64,000 nt of DNA, taken from Achromobacter spanius (lineage in GTDB: Bacteria; Pseudomonadota; Gammaproteobacteria; Burkholderiales; Burkholderiaceae_B). This document shows, piece by piece, positions 25,851 through 34,930 of this stretch (within the stretch, counting starts at the first letter, position 1; the number at the start of each line of letters is the position of its first letter). The position numbers and the translations under genes are program-made. The DNA is taken from contig NZ_CP121261.1 of the NCBI RefSeq assembly GCF_029637605.1, positions 3,038,001-3,102,000 on the forward strand, given 5' to 3'. Under the pieces are notes generated by a model. The model had not been told where the DNA came from. It ran no database searches and saw nothing but the letters and a program-made list of their open reading frames with translations.

Positions 25851-25974
25851 CTGTTCTCCAAAAAAGGGAACGCATCATATTCCGCCCACATCGTTAACAC
25901 GCTACAAAGTCATTCAGAGCTGTCACAAGGGTTTGCCAGATGCGACCTTCTGCTGAAATTCTGGTCGCGTTAGC

Positions 25975-26868
25975 ATGGCCGGCATGACACTCGCCCCCGA
26001 CCTCCACGAAGAATCCATACGGCTTGCCTACCGCCCGCCCTACGACTGGGCGGCCATGCTGAGCTTTCTGCGGTTGCGCGCCATTCCCGGCATCGAACGG
26101 GTGGACGGCGACAGCTATGCGCGAACGATCAGCCTGGATGGCGTGCAGGGCACGATCCGCGTGCAACCGGCCCGGGGCAATGCGCTGCAAGCCACGGTGC
26201 GCGTGGCGCGCGCGGAGGCGCTGCCGGCCATCGTTGCGCGGATGCGGCGGATGCTGGATCTGGACACCGACCCGGTGGCGCTGGCGGCGCGCTTTGCGCA
26301 CGACCCCGTGCTGGCCGCGCTGATCGCCGCGCGTCCCGGCCTGCGCGTGCCGGGCGCGTGGGACGGGTTTGAATTGGCGATGCGCGCCGTGCTGGGCCAG
26401 CAGATCACGGTGTCGGCCGCCATCCGGCTGGCGGGCAAGCTGGTGGCCGCGCACGGCGCCCTGCTGTTGCTGCCGGAGGACGGGCTGACGCATGTGTTTC
26501 CCACGCCCGAGGTGGTGGCGCGCGCCGAGCTGGCCGTGCTGGGCATGCCGCGCAGCCGGGCAGCCACCTTGTCCGCCGTGGCGGCCGCAGCGGTGGCGGA
26601 CCCGCGTTTGTTCGAACCCGGCAGCAGCCTGGAAGACGCCGTCACGCGGTTGCGCGCCATCCGGGGCATCGGCGAATGGACGGCGCAATACATTGCCTTG
26701 CGGCAACTGCGTGAGCCCGATGCGTTTCCCAGCGCGGACATCGGCCTGATCCGGGCCTTGGAAAAATTGGAATCGCGCGCCTACACGCCCAGGCAACTGC
26801 TGGCGCGTGCCGATTCATGGCGGCCCTGGCGGGCCTATGCCGCGCAGCATTTGTGGTCGGCGGGTTGA
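25975..26868 (+). CDS. alkA: DNA-3-methyladenine glycosylase II
   Basis: A 297-residue base-excision enzyme that removes alkylated purines. The N-terminal AlkA-type beta domain (about 1-95) precedes the helix-hairpin-helix-GPD fold. The hairpin is LRAIRGIGEWTAQYIALR (226-243) and the catalytic aspartate is D255 in FPSADIGL. The conserved FELAMRAVLGQQITV helix is present. Length fits AlkA without an Ada fusion. It stands as a single gene, divergent from the DUF3829 lipoprotein. Confidence 0.93.
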   Translation: MAGMTLAPDLHEESIRLAYRPPYDWAAMLSFLRLRAIPGIERVDGDSYARTISLDGVQGTIRVQPARGNALQATVRVARAEALPAIVARMRRMLDLDTDPVALAARFAHDPVLAALIAARPGLRVPGAWDGFELAMRAVLGQQITVSAAIRLAGKLVAAHGALLLLPEDGLTHVFPTPEVVARAELAVLGMPRSRAATLSAVAAAAVADPRLFEPGSSLEDAVTRLRAIRGIGEWTAQYIALRQLREPDAFPSADIGLIRALEKLESRAYTPRQLLARADSWRPWRAYAAQHLWSAG

Positions 26869-26919
26869 GGGCTGAGCCGCATCGAGGCTGAACCGCATCT
26901 AGTCTGAAACCCACCCGGC

Positions 26920-27825
26920 CTACCAGCGCGCGGGAGTGTCCTGCTGGAAATAGCCGACCAGGAAGTCCACGAAGATACGGACCTTGGCCGATAGATGATG
27001 GCGTTCCGGGAACACCGCGTAGATGTCCGCCTGCGGCAGCGCGTAGTCCTCCAGCACGCGCACCAAGCGGCCGCTGCGCAGATAGCGCGCCAGGTCCCAT
27101 TCGGCGCGCTGCAAGATGCCCAGGCCCGCAAGGCCCCAGGTCAGCGTCACTTCGCCATCGTTGCTGCTCAGCGCGCCGCGCACCTTCACGGTTTCGCTAC
27201 GGCGTCCCTTGGTGAAACGCCACAGGCTGTAGGCGTCTTCGTTCTGCCGCAGCACGATGCACTGATGGCGCGCCAGGTCATGCGGGGTGGTCGGCACGCC
27301 ATGCGTTTTCAGGTAGCCGGGGGACGCGCACACCAGCCGGCGGTTGGGCGCGATCTTGCGGGCGATCAGACGGGTGTCGGGCTGGTCACCGAATCGGATC
27401 GCCACGTCGAACGCGTCGCGCACGAAGTCGGCGGGGCTGTCGGTCAACTGCAATTGCAGCGTTACGTCGGGGTACTTCTGCGCGAATTCGGCAATGGCGG
27501 GCGCGATGTAGCTGCGGCCGAAGCCCAAGGGCGCGTTGACCTTCAAACGCCCGCGCGGGCTGTCCTGGCGGCTGGCGATAAGCTGGTCCAGGTCTTCGAT
27601 TTCATCCAGAATGCGGCGCGCGCTTTCCAGGTAGACCTCGCCTTCGGCGGTCAGGCTCAGGCGCCGGGTGCTGCGGTTGAACAAGCGCACGCCCAGCCGC
27701 GCTTCAATCTGCGCCAGCCGTTTGCTGACGGCCGCCGGGGTCACGTCCAACTGCCGGGCGGCGGCGGACATGCCGCCCGCGCGCGCCAGCTCAACCACCA
27801 GTTGCAGTTCGCTGGAGTGCCCCAT
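26920..27825 (-). CDS. LysR-family transcriptional regulator
   Basis: 301 residues. The N-terminal helix-turn-helix (LARAGGMSAAARQLDVTPAA, KRLAQIEARLGVRLF) is followed by an effector domain of the CrgA-like subgroup (RGRLKVNAPLGFGRSYIAP; RQNEDAYSLWRF). It starts 18 bp after the yajQ stop on the same strand, so it may be read through from yajQ. No divergent target gene is adjacent; its regulon is unknown. Confidence 0.9.
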   Translation of the reverse strand: MGHSSELQLVVELARAGGMSAAARQLDVTPAAVSKRLAQIEARLGVRLFNRSTRRLSLTAEGEVYLESARRILDEIEDLDQLIASRQDSPRGRLKVNAPLGFGRSYIAPAIAEFAQKYPDVTLQLQLTDSPADFVRDAFDVAIRFGDQPDTRLIARKIAPNRRLVCASPGYLKTHGVPTTPHDLARHQCIVLRQNEDAYSLWRFTKGRRSETVKVRGALSSNDGEVTLTWGLAGLGILQRAEWDLARYLRSGRLVRVLEDYALPQADIYAVFPERHHLSAKVRIFVDFLVGYFQQDTPARW

Positions 27826-27843
27826 GCTGATCGGCCGGGGCGC

Positions 27844-28326
27844 TTAGTCGCGAAAGTTCTCGAACTGCAGGGGCAGGTCCACGTCGGTCTTTTTCAACAG
27901 CGCGATGGCGGCTTGCAGGTCGTCGCGCTTCTTGCCGCTGATGCGCAGCTTGTCGCCATTGATCTGCGATTCCACCTTGAGCTTGGCGTTCTTGATGGCG
28001 GCGATCAGCTTCTTGGCCACGGGCTGTTCAATGCCCTGCTTGATGGTGACCTTCTGGCGCGCGCCGCCCAGGTTTTCCAGCGGGTCGGCCACGTCCAGGC
28101 AGCGCACGTCGATGCCGCGCGCCGACAGGCGGCCGCGCAAGATGTCGAGCATCTGCTTGAGCTGGAACGCACTGGAGGCAACCTGGGTCACGACGAAGCC
28201 CTCCAGTTCGAACTTGGCCTCGGTGCCCTTGAAGTCGAAGCGGGTGGCGAGTTCGCGATTGGCCTGGTCGATGGCGTTGGTGAGTTCGTGTTTGTCGACT
28301 TCGGAGACGACGTCAAAAGTAGGCAT
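27844..28326 (-). CDS. yajQ: YajQ-family nucleotide-binding protein
   Basis: A 160-residue protein of the DUF520/YajQ family with two ferredoxin-like halves. Hallmarks are MPTFDVVSEVDKHELTNAID at the N-terminus, TRFDFKGTEAKFELE and the C-terminal LKKTDVDLPLQFENFRD. Members bind nucleotides or RNA, and in Xanthomonas a YajQ homologue binds cyclic di-GMP; the role here is unproven. The full family length is retained. Confidence 0.95.
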   Translation of the reverse strand: MPTFDVVSEVDKHELTNAIDQANRELATRFDFKGTEAKFELEGFVVTQVASSAFQLKQMLDILRGRLSARGIDVRCLDVADPLENLGGARQKVTIKQGIEQPVAKKLIAAIKNAKLKVESQINGDKLRISGKKRDDLQAAIALLKKTDVDLPLQFENFRD

Positions 28327-28436
28327 GACACGGGTCCTGTGGGTGATGAGTGAAATTTGGCCGTCTATTTTACCGGCCCTGGTCCGGGCTTCCCATCGTC
28401 ACTTCTTTGTGCGTAGCCTCTTTGTACGTCACCGCT

Positions 28437-29225
28437 TCACATCGTCAACACCAGCAGGCGGTCCGGTTGCAGCGGATGCGGGATCACCTGCGCGTCGATG
28501 CCGAACGCCAGATACAGGTTGGCGGGGGTCAACACGTCCGTCGGCGTGCCCTGCGCGATATCGCGGCCGCCGCTCAGCAGCAGCAGGCGGTCGCACCAGC
28601 GCGCGGCCAGGTTCATGTCGTGCAGGATCACCAGTACGCCCGTATTGCCGTCGTGCGCCAGTTGCCAGGCGCGGCGCAGCAGGTCGCCCTGGTGCTTGGG
28701 GTCCAGGCTGGCGGTGGGCTCGTCCAGCAACAGGTAGCGCGCTTCACCGGGCGCGCGCGCGGCGTGGCATTGCACTAGCACGCGCGCGAACTGCACGCGC
28801 TGCTGTTCGCCGCCCGATAGTTCGGGATAGCGGCGGCCGCCCAGGTGCGCCGCGTCGGCCAGGTCCAGCGCCTGGGTGACCAGCGCGTCGACCTGGGCGG
28901 GCGCCAGTTCGGGAAAGGGGTACGCGCCCATGGCGACCACCTCGCGCACGTCCAGGTCGAAGGTCAGGCCCGGCTTTTGCGGCAGGACGGCGCGGCGCCG
29001 CGCTTGCCGCGACAAGGCCATGCCGGCAAGCGCGGCGCCGTCCAGGCTTAACTGGCCGGCATCCGCCGACAGCTCGGCCGCCAGCGCTCCCAGCAGCGTG
29101 GACTTGCCCGCACCGTTGGCGCCCAGCAAGCCCACGACTTCGCCAGGGCGTACCGCCAGCGACACATCGGTCAGGATGCGCGTGGCCCCGCGCGACAGCG
29201 TCAGTTGGTGTGCGGCCAGCGTCAT
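28437..29225 (-). CDS. hmuV: Heme ABC transporter ATP-binding protein
   Basis: 262 residues from ATG 29225, which overlaps the hmuU stop (ATGA). Walker A is GANGAGKSTL, the signature is LSGGEQQRVQFARVL and Walker B is RYLLLDEPTASLDPKHQ. The CHAARAPGEAR insertion before Walker B is common in HmuV proteins. It energises heme import through HmuU with HmuT. It is the last gene of the heme operon (BhuV in Bordetella terms). Confidence 0.95.
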   Translation of the reverse strand: MTLAAHQLTLSRGATRILTDVSLAVRPGEVVGLLGANGAGKSTLLGALAAELSADAGQLSLDGAALAGMALSRQARRRAVLPQKPGLTFDLDVREVVAMGAYPFPELAPAQVDALVTQALDLADAAHLGGRRYPELSGGEQQRVQFARVLVQCHAARAPGEARYLLLDEPTASLDPKHQGDLLRRAWQLAHDGNTGVLVILHDMNLAARWCDRLLLLSGGRDIAQGTPTDVLTPANLYLAFGIDAQVIPHPLQPDRLLVLTM

Positions 29226-30226
29226 CCCAGCCTCCGTCCGCGCGCCAGCAGCCACAAAAAGAACGGGCCGCCCACCAGCCCCGTGACCAGGCCGATCGGC
29301 AATTCGGCGGGCACGACCACCGTGCGTGCCATCCAGTCGGCCAGCACCAGCGCCAGGCCACCAGCAAGAACCGTGGCGGGCAGCAGCCAGCGGTGATTGG
29401 CGCCCAGGGTCATGCGCACCAGATGCGGCACCACCAGCCCTACGAAGACGATGGTGCCGGTGGCCGCCACCAGCGGGCCGACGATCAGCGCGCTGGCCAG
29501 CACCAGTTGCGCGCGCACACGCTTGAGCGCGTAGCCCAGGTGCTGGGCCTCGCGCTCGCCCAGCAGCAAGGCGTTCATGACGCGCCATTGGCTGATCAGC
29601 CAGGCGCTCATCAGCAGCACCCACGGCCCCAGGAACGCCAGCACATTCCAGTTGGCCCCGCCCAGGCTGCCCATGTTCCAGAACGTCAGGTCGCGCAGTT
29701 GCGCATCGGTGGCCACAAAGGTGAACAGCCCGATCACGCTGAACGACATCGCCGTGATGGCCACGCCCGCCAGCAGCAGCCCCGCCACGCCCGGCACGCG
29801 CCGGCCCACGGCGTAGGCGCACATCGTGGCCACCAGGCTGCCGACGAATGCCGACGGCGCGGTGATCCAGAAGCCGCCCGAGGTCAGCACGATGGCGGCC
29901 ACCGCGCCCAAGGCCCCGCCCGCCGATATGCCGATCAGCCCGGGCTCGGCCAGCGGGTTGCGAAACAAGGCCTGCATGGCCGCGCCCGATATCGCCAGCC
30001 CCGCGCCTGCCACCACCGCGAACAGCACGCGCGGCAGGCGGATGTCGACAAGCACATTGCGCCACAGGGCGTTGTCCGGCGTGGCCGGGCCCCACAGCAG
30101 CGCGGGCAGTTCGCGCAACGGAATCGACACCGCGCCGTGGGCGCTGGCGGCCAGTACGGCCAGCACCAGCGCCACGGCCAAGAGGCCCAAGGCCAAGGGC
30201 GCGCTAACGCGCCATGACATGGGCAA
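29222..30226 (-). CDS. hmuU: Heme ABC transporter permease
   Basis: A 334-residue FecCD/BtuC-type inner-membrane permease with about ten predicted helices. The family motifs RLPRVLFAVVAGAGLAISGA (near 65) and the coupling region VGPLVAATGTIVFVGLVVPH (near 248) are clear. It overlaps the end of hmuT by 23 bp (an alternative ATG lies at 30220) and hmuV by 4 bp. It forms the channel for heme delivered by HmuT (BhuU). Confidence 0.95.
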   Translation of the reverse strand: MPMSWRVSAPLALGLLAVALVLAVLAASAHGAVSIPLRELPALLWGPATPDNALWRNVLVDIRLPRVLFAVVAGAGLAISGAAMQALFRNPLAEPGLIGISAGGALGAVAAIVLTSGGFWITAPSAFVGSLVATMCAYAVGRRVPGVAGLLLAGVAITAMSFSVIGLFTFVATDAQLRDLTFWNMGSLGGANWNVLAFLGPWVLLMSAWLISQWRVMNALLLGEREAQHLGYALKRVRAQLVLASALIVGPLVAATGTIVFVGLVVPHLVRMTLGANHRWLLPATVLAGGLALVLADWMARTVVVPAELPIGLVTGLVGGPFFLWLLARGRRLG

Positions 30227-31037
30227 CCTCTTGCTTGAGCTGGGTCAGCGCCAGGGGCAGGCGCGGTCCCATGCCCAGGATCAACAGGTCGTCCATGACC
30301 ACCACCCGACGCTTTACCGCCGCCTGAGACCCGGCAATCCCCGGCTGCGCCAGGAATTTTTCCATGCCGCCGCCGGCATCCAGCGACGCCTGCGTCACCA
30401 CGATCAGGTCCGGCCCCAGCGCGCCGATGGCCTCGGCGGACAAGGGCTTATAGCCTTGCTGGCTGTCCAGCACGTTGACCAGCCCCGCCATACGCATGAC
30501 CTCGTTGGCGGCGGTGTCGCGGCCCGCGCCCTGCGGCGTGCCAGTGCGGTTCAGCAGCAACAAGGCGCGCGCGCGCGTGGCCGGGATGGCTTCGGCGCGC
30601 GCGAGTTCACGGGTGACCTCGTCCACCATGCGCTCGCCCGCGGGCGCGACGCCCAACGCCTCAGCCACGGCGCGGATGCGCGCCTTCAGTGAATCCACCG
30701 AGGGCGCATCCGATACGGTGACCACCCGCACGCCAACACCGGCCAAGCGCTTGAGCGCGTCCGGCGGCCCCGCCTGTTCCGACGCCAGCACCAGGTCGGG
30801 CTTGAGCGACAACACGCCTTCCACCGGCACGGCGCGGTAATAGCCCACGCGCGGCAGCTTGGTGGCGGCCTCGGGATACAGGCTGGACAGGTCATCGCCC
30901 ACCAGCCGGTCGCCCTCACCCAAGCCATAGACGATTTCCGTGACGCTGCCGCCCAGGCTCACTACCCGGCTGGGTTCGGCGGCATGCACGCCCACCGCGA
31001 CAACCCAGCCCAACGCAATTGCCAACCATTTTTTCAT
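30204..31037 (-). CDS. hmuT: Periplasmic heme-binding protein
   Basis: 277 residues from ATG 31037, where AAGGA provides the ribosome site and a signal peptide (to AHAAEP) follows at once; a frame from 31082 would bury it. It is a class III binding protein: RVVSLGGSVTEIVYGLG, then VGYYRAVPVEGVLSLKPDLV, which carries the tyrosine used for heme ligation in HmuT/ShuT. It passes heme from BhuR to HmuUV (BhuT). Confidence 0.93.
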   Translation of the reverse strand: MKKWLAIALGWVVAVGVHAAEPSRVVSLGGSVTEIVYGLGEGDRLVGDDLSSLYPEAATKLPRVGYYRAVPVEGVLSLKPDLVLASEQAGPPDALKRLAGVGVRVVTVSDAPSVDSLKARIRAVAEALGVAPAGERMVDEVTRELARAEAIPATRARALLLLNRTGTPQGAGRDTAANEVMRMAGLVNVLDSQQGYKPLSAEAIGALGPDLIVVTQASLDAGGGMEKFLAQPGIAGSQAAVKRRVVVMDDLLILGMGPRLPLALTQLKQEVAHVMAR

Positions 31038-31057
31038 CAAGCGTCCTTGGGTCGTTT

Positions 31058-32104
31058 TCAAGCCGCCAACGGCGCGCCGCACAGGCCCACCATCAATTCG
31101 CGCCAGCCCGCCAGTTCCGGCTTGCCGGGCTTGCGCTCGCCAAAGAACTGCACGATCAGATCGCCCGTGGCGGCATACACCTCAAGCGAGGTCACCCAGC
31201 CGTCGGACGTGGGCTTGTTCACCACCCAGGCCGACGCGATGGCGGTGGTGTCCAGATGCAGGTTGAACTTCGGGTCCAGCACGTTGTACCAAGGGCCGGT
31301 GCGGCGCAGTTGCTGGACGGGGCCGGTATGGATCTGGATCATGCCGCGGTTGCCCACGAAGCACATGATGGACAGGCCCGATTCCGCCGCCGACTGCAAC
31401 ATGCGTTCAACCGATTCCGCCGGCACGGGCTGCGCCAGGTCTTCACCGGCCGCCGCCAACGCCGCCAGGCGCGACACCTTGAACTTGCGCAACAGCGGGA
31501 AGAATTCGTGCGTGTCCTTCATGCCCAGCCAGGCTTCGCGCCAGCTTGCGGCGTCGTCGACCTCGTGGGCATCCGTGGCGGGCGCATAGGCTTCGGTGCC
31601 AGGCCATTGCGCCTCGCCCGCGAACTTTTCCACCAGCGCGTCGTAGGCGGCGGCATCGGTGGCGTCGGTGCGGTAGACCTTGTGCACCGCCACGCCGGCG
31701 CCGTCGAAGAATTGCAGGCTGTGGCGGCCGTCCTGCTCAACTGCCCAGGCGGACTTCCACGCGGTGAAGAACACGCGCAGGTCGATGTCGGGTCCCAGCA
31801 CCAGGCCCACCGGGCCGTCGGCCTGAATGTCCAGATACGCGCCGTGGCGCTCGTGCACGCACCAGTCGTTGCGCGTCAACGCCATCACTTCGCCCAGCGT
31901 GCCCAGTTCGCGGAAGATGGCTTGCGGGGTGCCGTGCAGCGCGGTGGACCTCACACCGCCACAGCCCGCCGCAATCCACTCCGCTTCGGACACGCCCAGC
32001 GCCTGCGCCAGGTTGCGGGCGCGCAGGCCCGGCTGCGACGCGGCCAGCGTTTCGTTGCGGGCGCGCAGTGCTTCGGCGCGGGTGTTGAAATCTTGATTCG
32101 TCAT
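31058..32104 (-). CDS. hmuS: Cytoplasmic heme-handling protein, HmuS/ChuS family
   Basis: 348 residues from ATG 32104 with GGAGG seven bases upstream; a longer frame to 32167 has no support. Two structural repeats typical of HemS/ChuS are visible (LGEVMALTRNDWCVHERHG in the first half, IMCFVGNRGMIQIHTGPVQ in the second). The protein carries heme from the importer to degradation and in some species degrades it. It lies between bhuR and hmuT (BhuS). Confidence 0.94.
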   Translation of the reverse strand: MTNQDFNTRAEALRARNETLAASQPGLRARNLAQALGVSEAEWIAAGCGGVRSTALHGTPQAIFRELGTLGEVMALTRNDWCVHERHGAYLDIQADGPVGLVLGPDIDLRVFFTAWKSAWAVEQDGRHSLQFFDGAGVAVHKVYRTDATDAAAYDALVEKFAGEAQWPGTEAYAPATDAHEVDDAASWREAWLGMKDTHEFFPLLRKFKVSRLAALAAAGEDLAQPVPAESVERMLQSAAESGLSIMCFVGNRGMIQIHTGPVQQLRRTGPWYNVLDPKFNLHLDTTAIASAWVVNKPTSDGWVTSLEVYAATGDLIVQFFGERKPGKPELAGWRELMVGLCGAPLAA

Positions 32105-32186
32105 CGTAGGCCTCCAGCCTTGGGTGTTGCTTGCGCTTCGATATGCAAACTGCCGCCGCCGGACCAATGCCGGCGGCGGCGCGAGA

Positions 32187-34817
32187 TCAATACTGGTACG
32201 TCAGCGACACGCGCACGCTGCGTCCCGGTTCCGTGTACCAATCCACCGTGCGCGGCAAGGCGAGCGAACCCGCCGTCGGCACGTTGATGGCTTCCCAATA
32301 CTTCTTGTCGAACAGGTTGAACACGCCTGCCTGCACTTGCAGCCCCTTCACGGCGGCAGGCCGCCAATAACCCATCAAGTCCACCACACCATAGCCCGGC
32401 GCTTGAAAATCGGCATTGGGCGTGGTGGCCGACGCATCGGGGTATTCGACCTTGTCGCGCTTGAGCGCGGTGGTCAGCATGGCGTCCACGCCCCACACAT
32501 CACGGCCGTAGCCCACGCCCAGAATGGCCTTCAGCGGCGCCACCGAATTCAGGTATTGCCCGGTGCCTTCATCCTTGCCCACGGCCCAGGCCAGCGAGCC
32601 CCAGGTACGCCAACCCGGCGAGAACTTCCAGTGCGCGCTGGCCTCGGCGCCATAGATGCGCACCTTGGCGCGGTTGACGTTGCCCGTGATTCCCAGCGGA
32701 TATTGCCCCGCCCAGCCCGCCTGCCATTGCGGCGAATTGGCGTCCAGCGGCTGATTGCTGTCAATGAAGTTCTGATAGCGGTTATCAAAGAACGATACCG
32801 CACCGCCAAGCGCGTCAGACCCGATCTTGGCGCCCAGTTCCCAGCCCTTGCTGGTTTCGGGTTTCAGGTAGGGATTGCCCACGCGCAGATAGGTGCCGGG
32901 CCCGCCATAGTTGGTGTAGAGCTGGCTGGCGCTGGGCGCCTTGAAGCCGTAGGCGTACTGCGCGTAGACGCTCAGTTCGTCCATGGCCTTCCACGTGGCC
33001 AGCAGCTTGGGCGAAAAGCGGCTGCCGCTGTTGGACGGCGGCAGCGCACCCGCGTTGGGATTGCTGTCGTAGCTGTCGGTGGACTGCGGCTTTTGTTCGT
33101 AGTGGTCGTAGCGCAGAGCCGGCATGACGGTGTAGCGGCCGTCGGCGAAGCTGAATTCGTCTTGCACCCACAGCGCCCATTGGTTGCCCTTGGACTGCGG
33201 CACGTCGGCCTGGTTGGTATGCAGCATGTCGCAGGCACGCGGGCCGAATAGCGCGGGCAGGCCCGGGGGGATGGCCGGGCAATTGTCGTAGCCGCTGGAA
33301 TTCTGCTCGGTCTTGTTGCCGTACCATTCGCCGCCCACCGTCCACAGTTGCGACACGGACGTGCCGGCAAAGCGCTTGGTCAGTTCGCCGTTCACGCCGA
33401 ACAGCGTCTGCTGGATGGAGTTGCTGCGCCCGTAGGGGCCGCTGGGAAAGCCGTAGCGGAACGGGTCGCCGGGAATGATGCGGGCGCGCGAATCCACGCT
33501 GCGCACGCCATCCAGTGAGTTGTCCAGCCGCACGCGCTGCCAGTAGACGATGGCGGTGGCCGTGTCGATCAGGCCGCCCGCGCTGGGCGCCTGGTAGGAA
33601 TAGTCGAACGACACGCGCTCGCGCTCGGTTTCTTTCTTGGTGCTGTTTTCGCCGTACAGGTAGCTGGTGCCCGCGCCCTGCTCGTACATGTTGTCGATGT
33701 CGGCATTGCGCTTGAAGGTTTCGCCCGTCAGGCCGAAGCGGTGGCCGCCTTCCACGCGTTGTTGCAGCTTCAGCAGGAAGCTGCGCTGGTCGTAGTCTTC
33801 GGGGCTGGGTTCGCTGCGTTGCGGGCCGTAGCCGCCCACGTCGCCCCGGTTGTCCAGGGCATGGCCATTGCGCACGCCCGCCTGCACCAGCCAGAAGGTA
33901 TTGCTGTGGATCTGCCCCGCCAGCGCCGCGTTGGCGCCCCAGCTTGAATCGGCGGAGTCGTAGTCGGTCTTGGCCAGCGCGCCGAAGGTCTTGCCGTCGG
34001 TGAGCAGGTCGGACGGGTCCAGCGTGCGCAGGTCGGCAATGCCCGAGATGGCGCCGGAGCCGCCCCCGGTGGCGTCCGCGCCGCGCACGATGTCCAACCG
34101 CGACAGGCTGTTGAAGTCCACGGCTTCCAGGCCGCCCTTCACGCCGCGCGCGCCGTCGTCCAGCCACGGTAGCCGGATGCCGTCCACGCGGGTCAGCACG
34201 CGGTCCTGATCCAGGCCACGAATGTTGATGCTGTTGGTGGTTCGGTTGAAGCTCACGCCGGCTTCGGCGCGTTTGCCCAGGTCGCTCCAGTTTTTGATCT
34301 GCAAGTCGTCCATGCGTTGCCGGTCGGTGCTGGTTTCCCAGACCGGCGTGATCAACGCGCCCTCACCTTCCACCTTGACGGGCGCCAGTTGCGTCACGCC
34401 GGGCTGCGGCGCGGCACGCAGCACGAAGACGCCCGCGCTACGCTCCTGCACGGCCAGGCCACTGCCTTCCAGCAAACGCGCAAAGCCGTCCGCCACGGAG
34501 TAGGTGCCTGACAAGCCCGATGTGCGGCGCTGGCCCACCAACGCGGCATCGAACAACACCGTTACGCCCGCGCTGTCGGCAAAGCGCGGCAGCGCCTCGG
34601 CCAGCGTGCCCGCCGGAATGCGATAGCTGCGCGCGGCGCTGGCGCTGGCTTGCGTGGTTTGCGCGGATTGCGCCTGGGCGGCGGCCAGCGGCAGCGTCGC
34701 GGCGGACACGGCGGCCAACGCCAAGGCGGCGCGCACGGCGCACGTCAGGTGAGTCACGCGATGCGCAGCCTGCGCGGGTCGGGAGCCGCTTGCGCGGCCG
34801 GCGGGAAGATAAGCCAT
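32187..34817 (-). CDS. bhuR: TonB-dependent heme receptor with signalling domain
   Basis: 876 residues from ATG 34817 (AAAGGA upstream); upstream frame extension overlaps hurR antisense to nothing useful. Order: signal peptide (to about 50), STN signalling domain (about 65-135), plug (about 150-290) and barrel. FRAP- and NPNL-type boxes of heme receptors are YGFKAPSASQLY and NPYLKPETSKGWELG. The STN domain contacts the anti-sigma HurR, so heme at the surface can switch on HurI. This matches hurIR-bhuRSTUV of Bordetella. Confidence 0.94.
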   Translation of the reverse strand: MAYLPAGRASGSRPAQAAHRVTHLTCAVRAALALAAVSAATLPLAAAQAQSAQTTQASASAARSYRIPAGTLAEALPRFADSAGVTVLFDAALVGQRRTSGLSGTYSVADGFARLLEGSGLAVQERSAGVFVLRAAPQPGVTQLAPVKVEGEGALITPVWETSTDRQRMDDLQIKNWSDLGKRAEAGVSFNRTTNSINIRGLDQDRVLTRVDGIRLPWLDDGARGVKGGLEAVDFNSLSRLDIVRGADATGGGSGAISGIADLRTLDPSDLLTDGKTFGALAKTDYDSADSSWGANAALAGQIHSNTFWLVQAGVRNGHALDNRGDVGGYGPQRSEPSPEDYDQRSFLLKLQQRVEGGHRFGLTGETFKRNADIDNMYEQGAGTSYLYGENSTKKETERERVSFDYSYQAPSAGGLIDTATAIVYWQRVRLDNSLDGVRSVDSRARIIPGDPFRYGFPSGPYGRSNSIQQTLFGVNGELTKRFAGTSVSQLWTVGGEWYGNKTEQNSSGYDNCPAIPPGLPALFGPRACDMLHTNQADVPQSKGNQWALWVQDEFSFADGRYTVMPALRYDHYEQKPQSTDSYDSNPNAGALPPSNSGSRFSPKLLATWKAMDELSVYAQYAYGFKAPSASQLYTNYGGPGTYLRVGNPYLKPETSKGWELGAKIGSDALGGAVSFFDNRYQNFIDSNQPLDANSPQWQAGWAGQYPLGITGNVNRAKVRIYGAEASAHWKFSPGWRTWGSLAWAVGKDEGTGQYLNSVAPLKAILGVGYGRDVWGVDAMLTTALKRDKVEYPDASATTPNADFQAPGYGVVDLMGYWRPAAVKGLQVQAGVFNLFDKKYWEAINVPTAGSLALPRTVDWYTEPGRSVRVSLTYQY

Positions 34818-34930
34818 GGTCGTCCTTTCGATCCAACGGGTATCGGCATTCGTTTGCCTATACAGACCATGACCCGCGTGATTTTGAAATCGGACAGCTT
34901 GCGCGCGGGTATTTTGTAACAGCGCCGTAT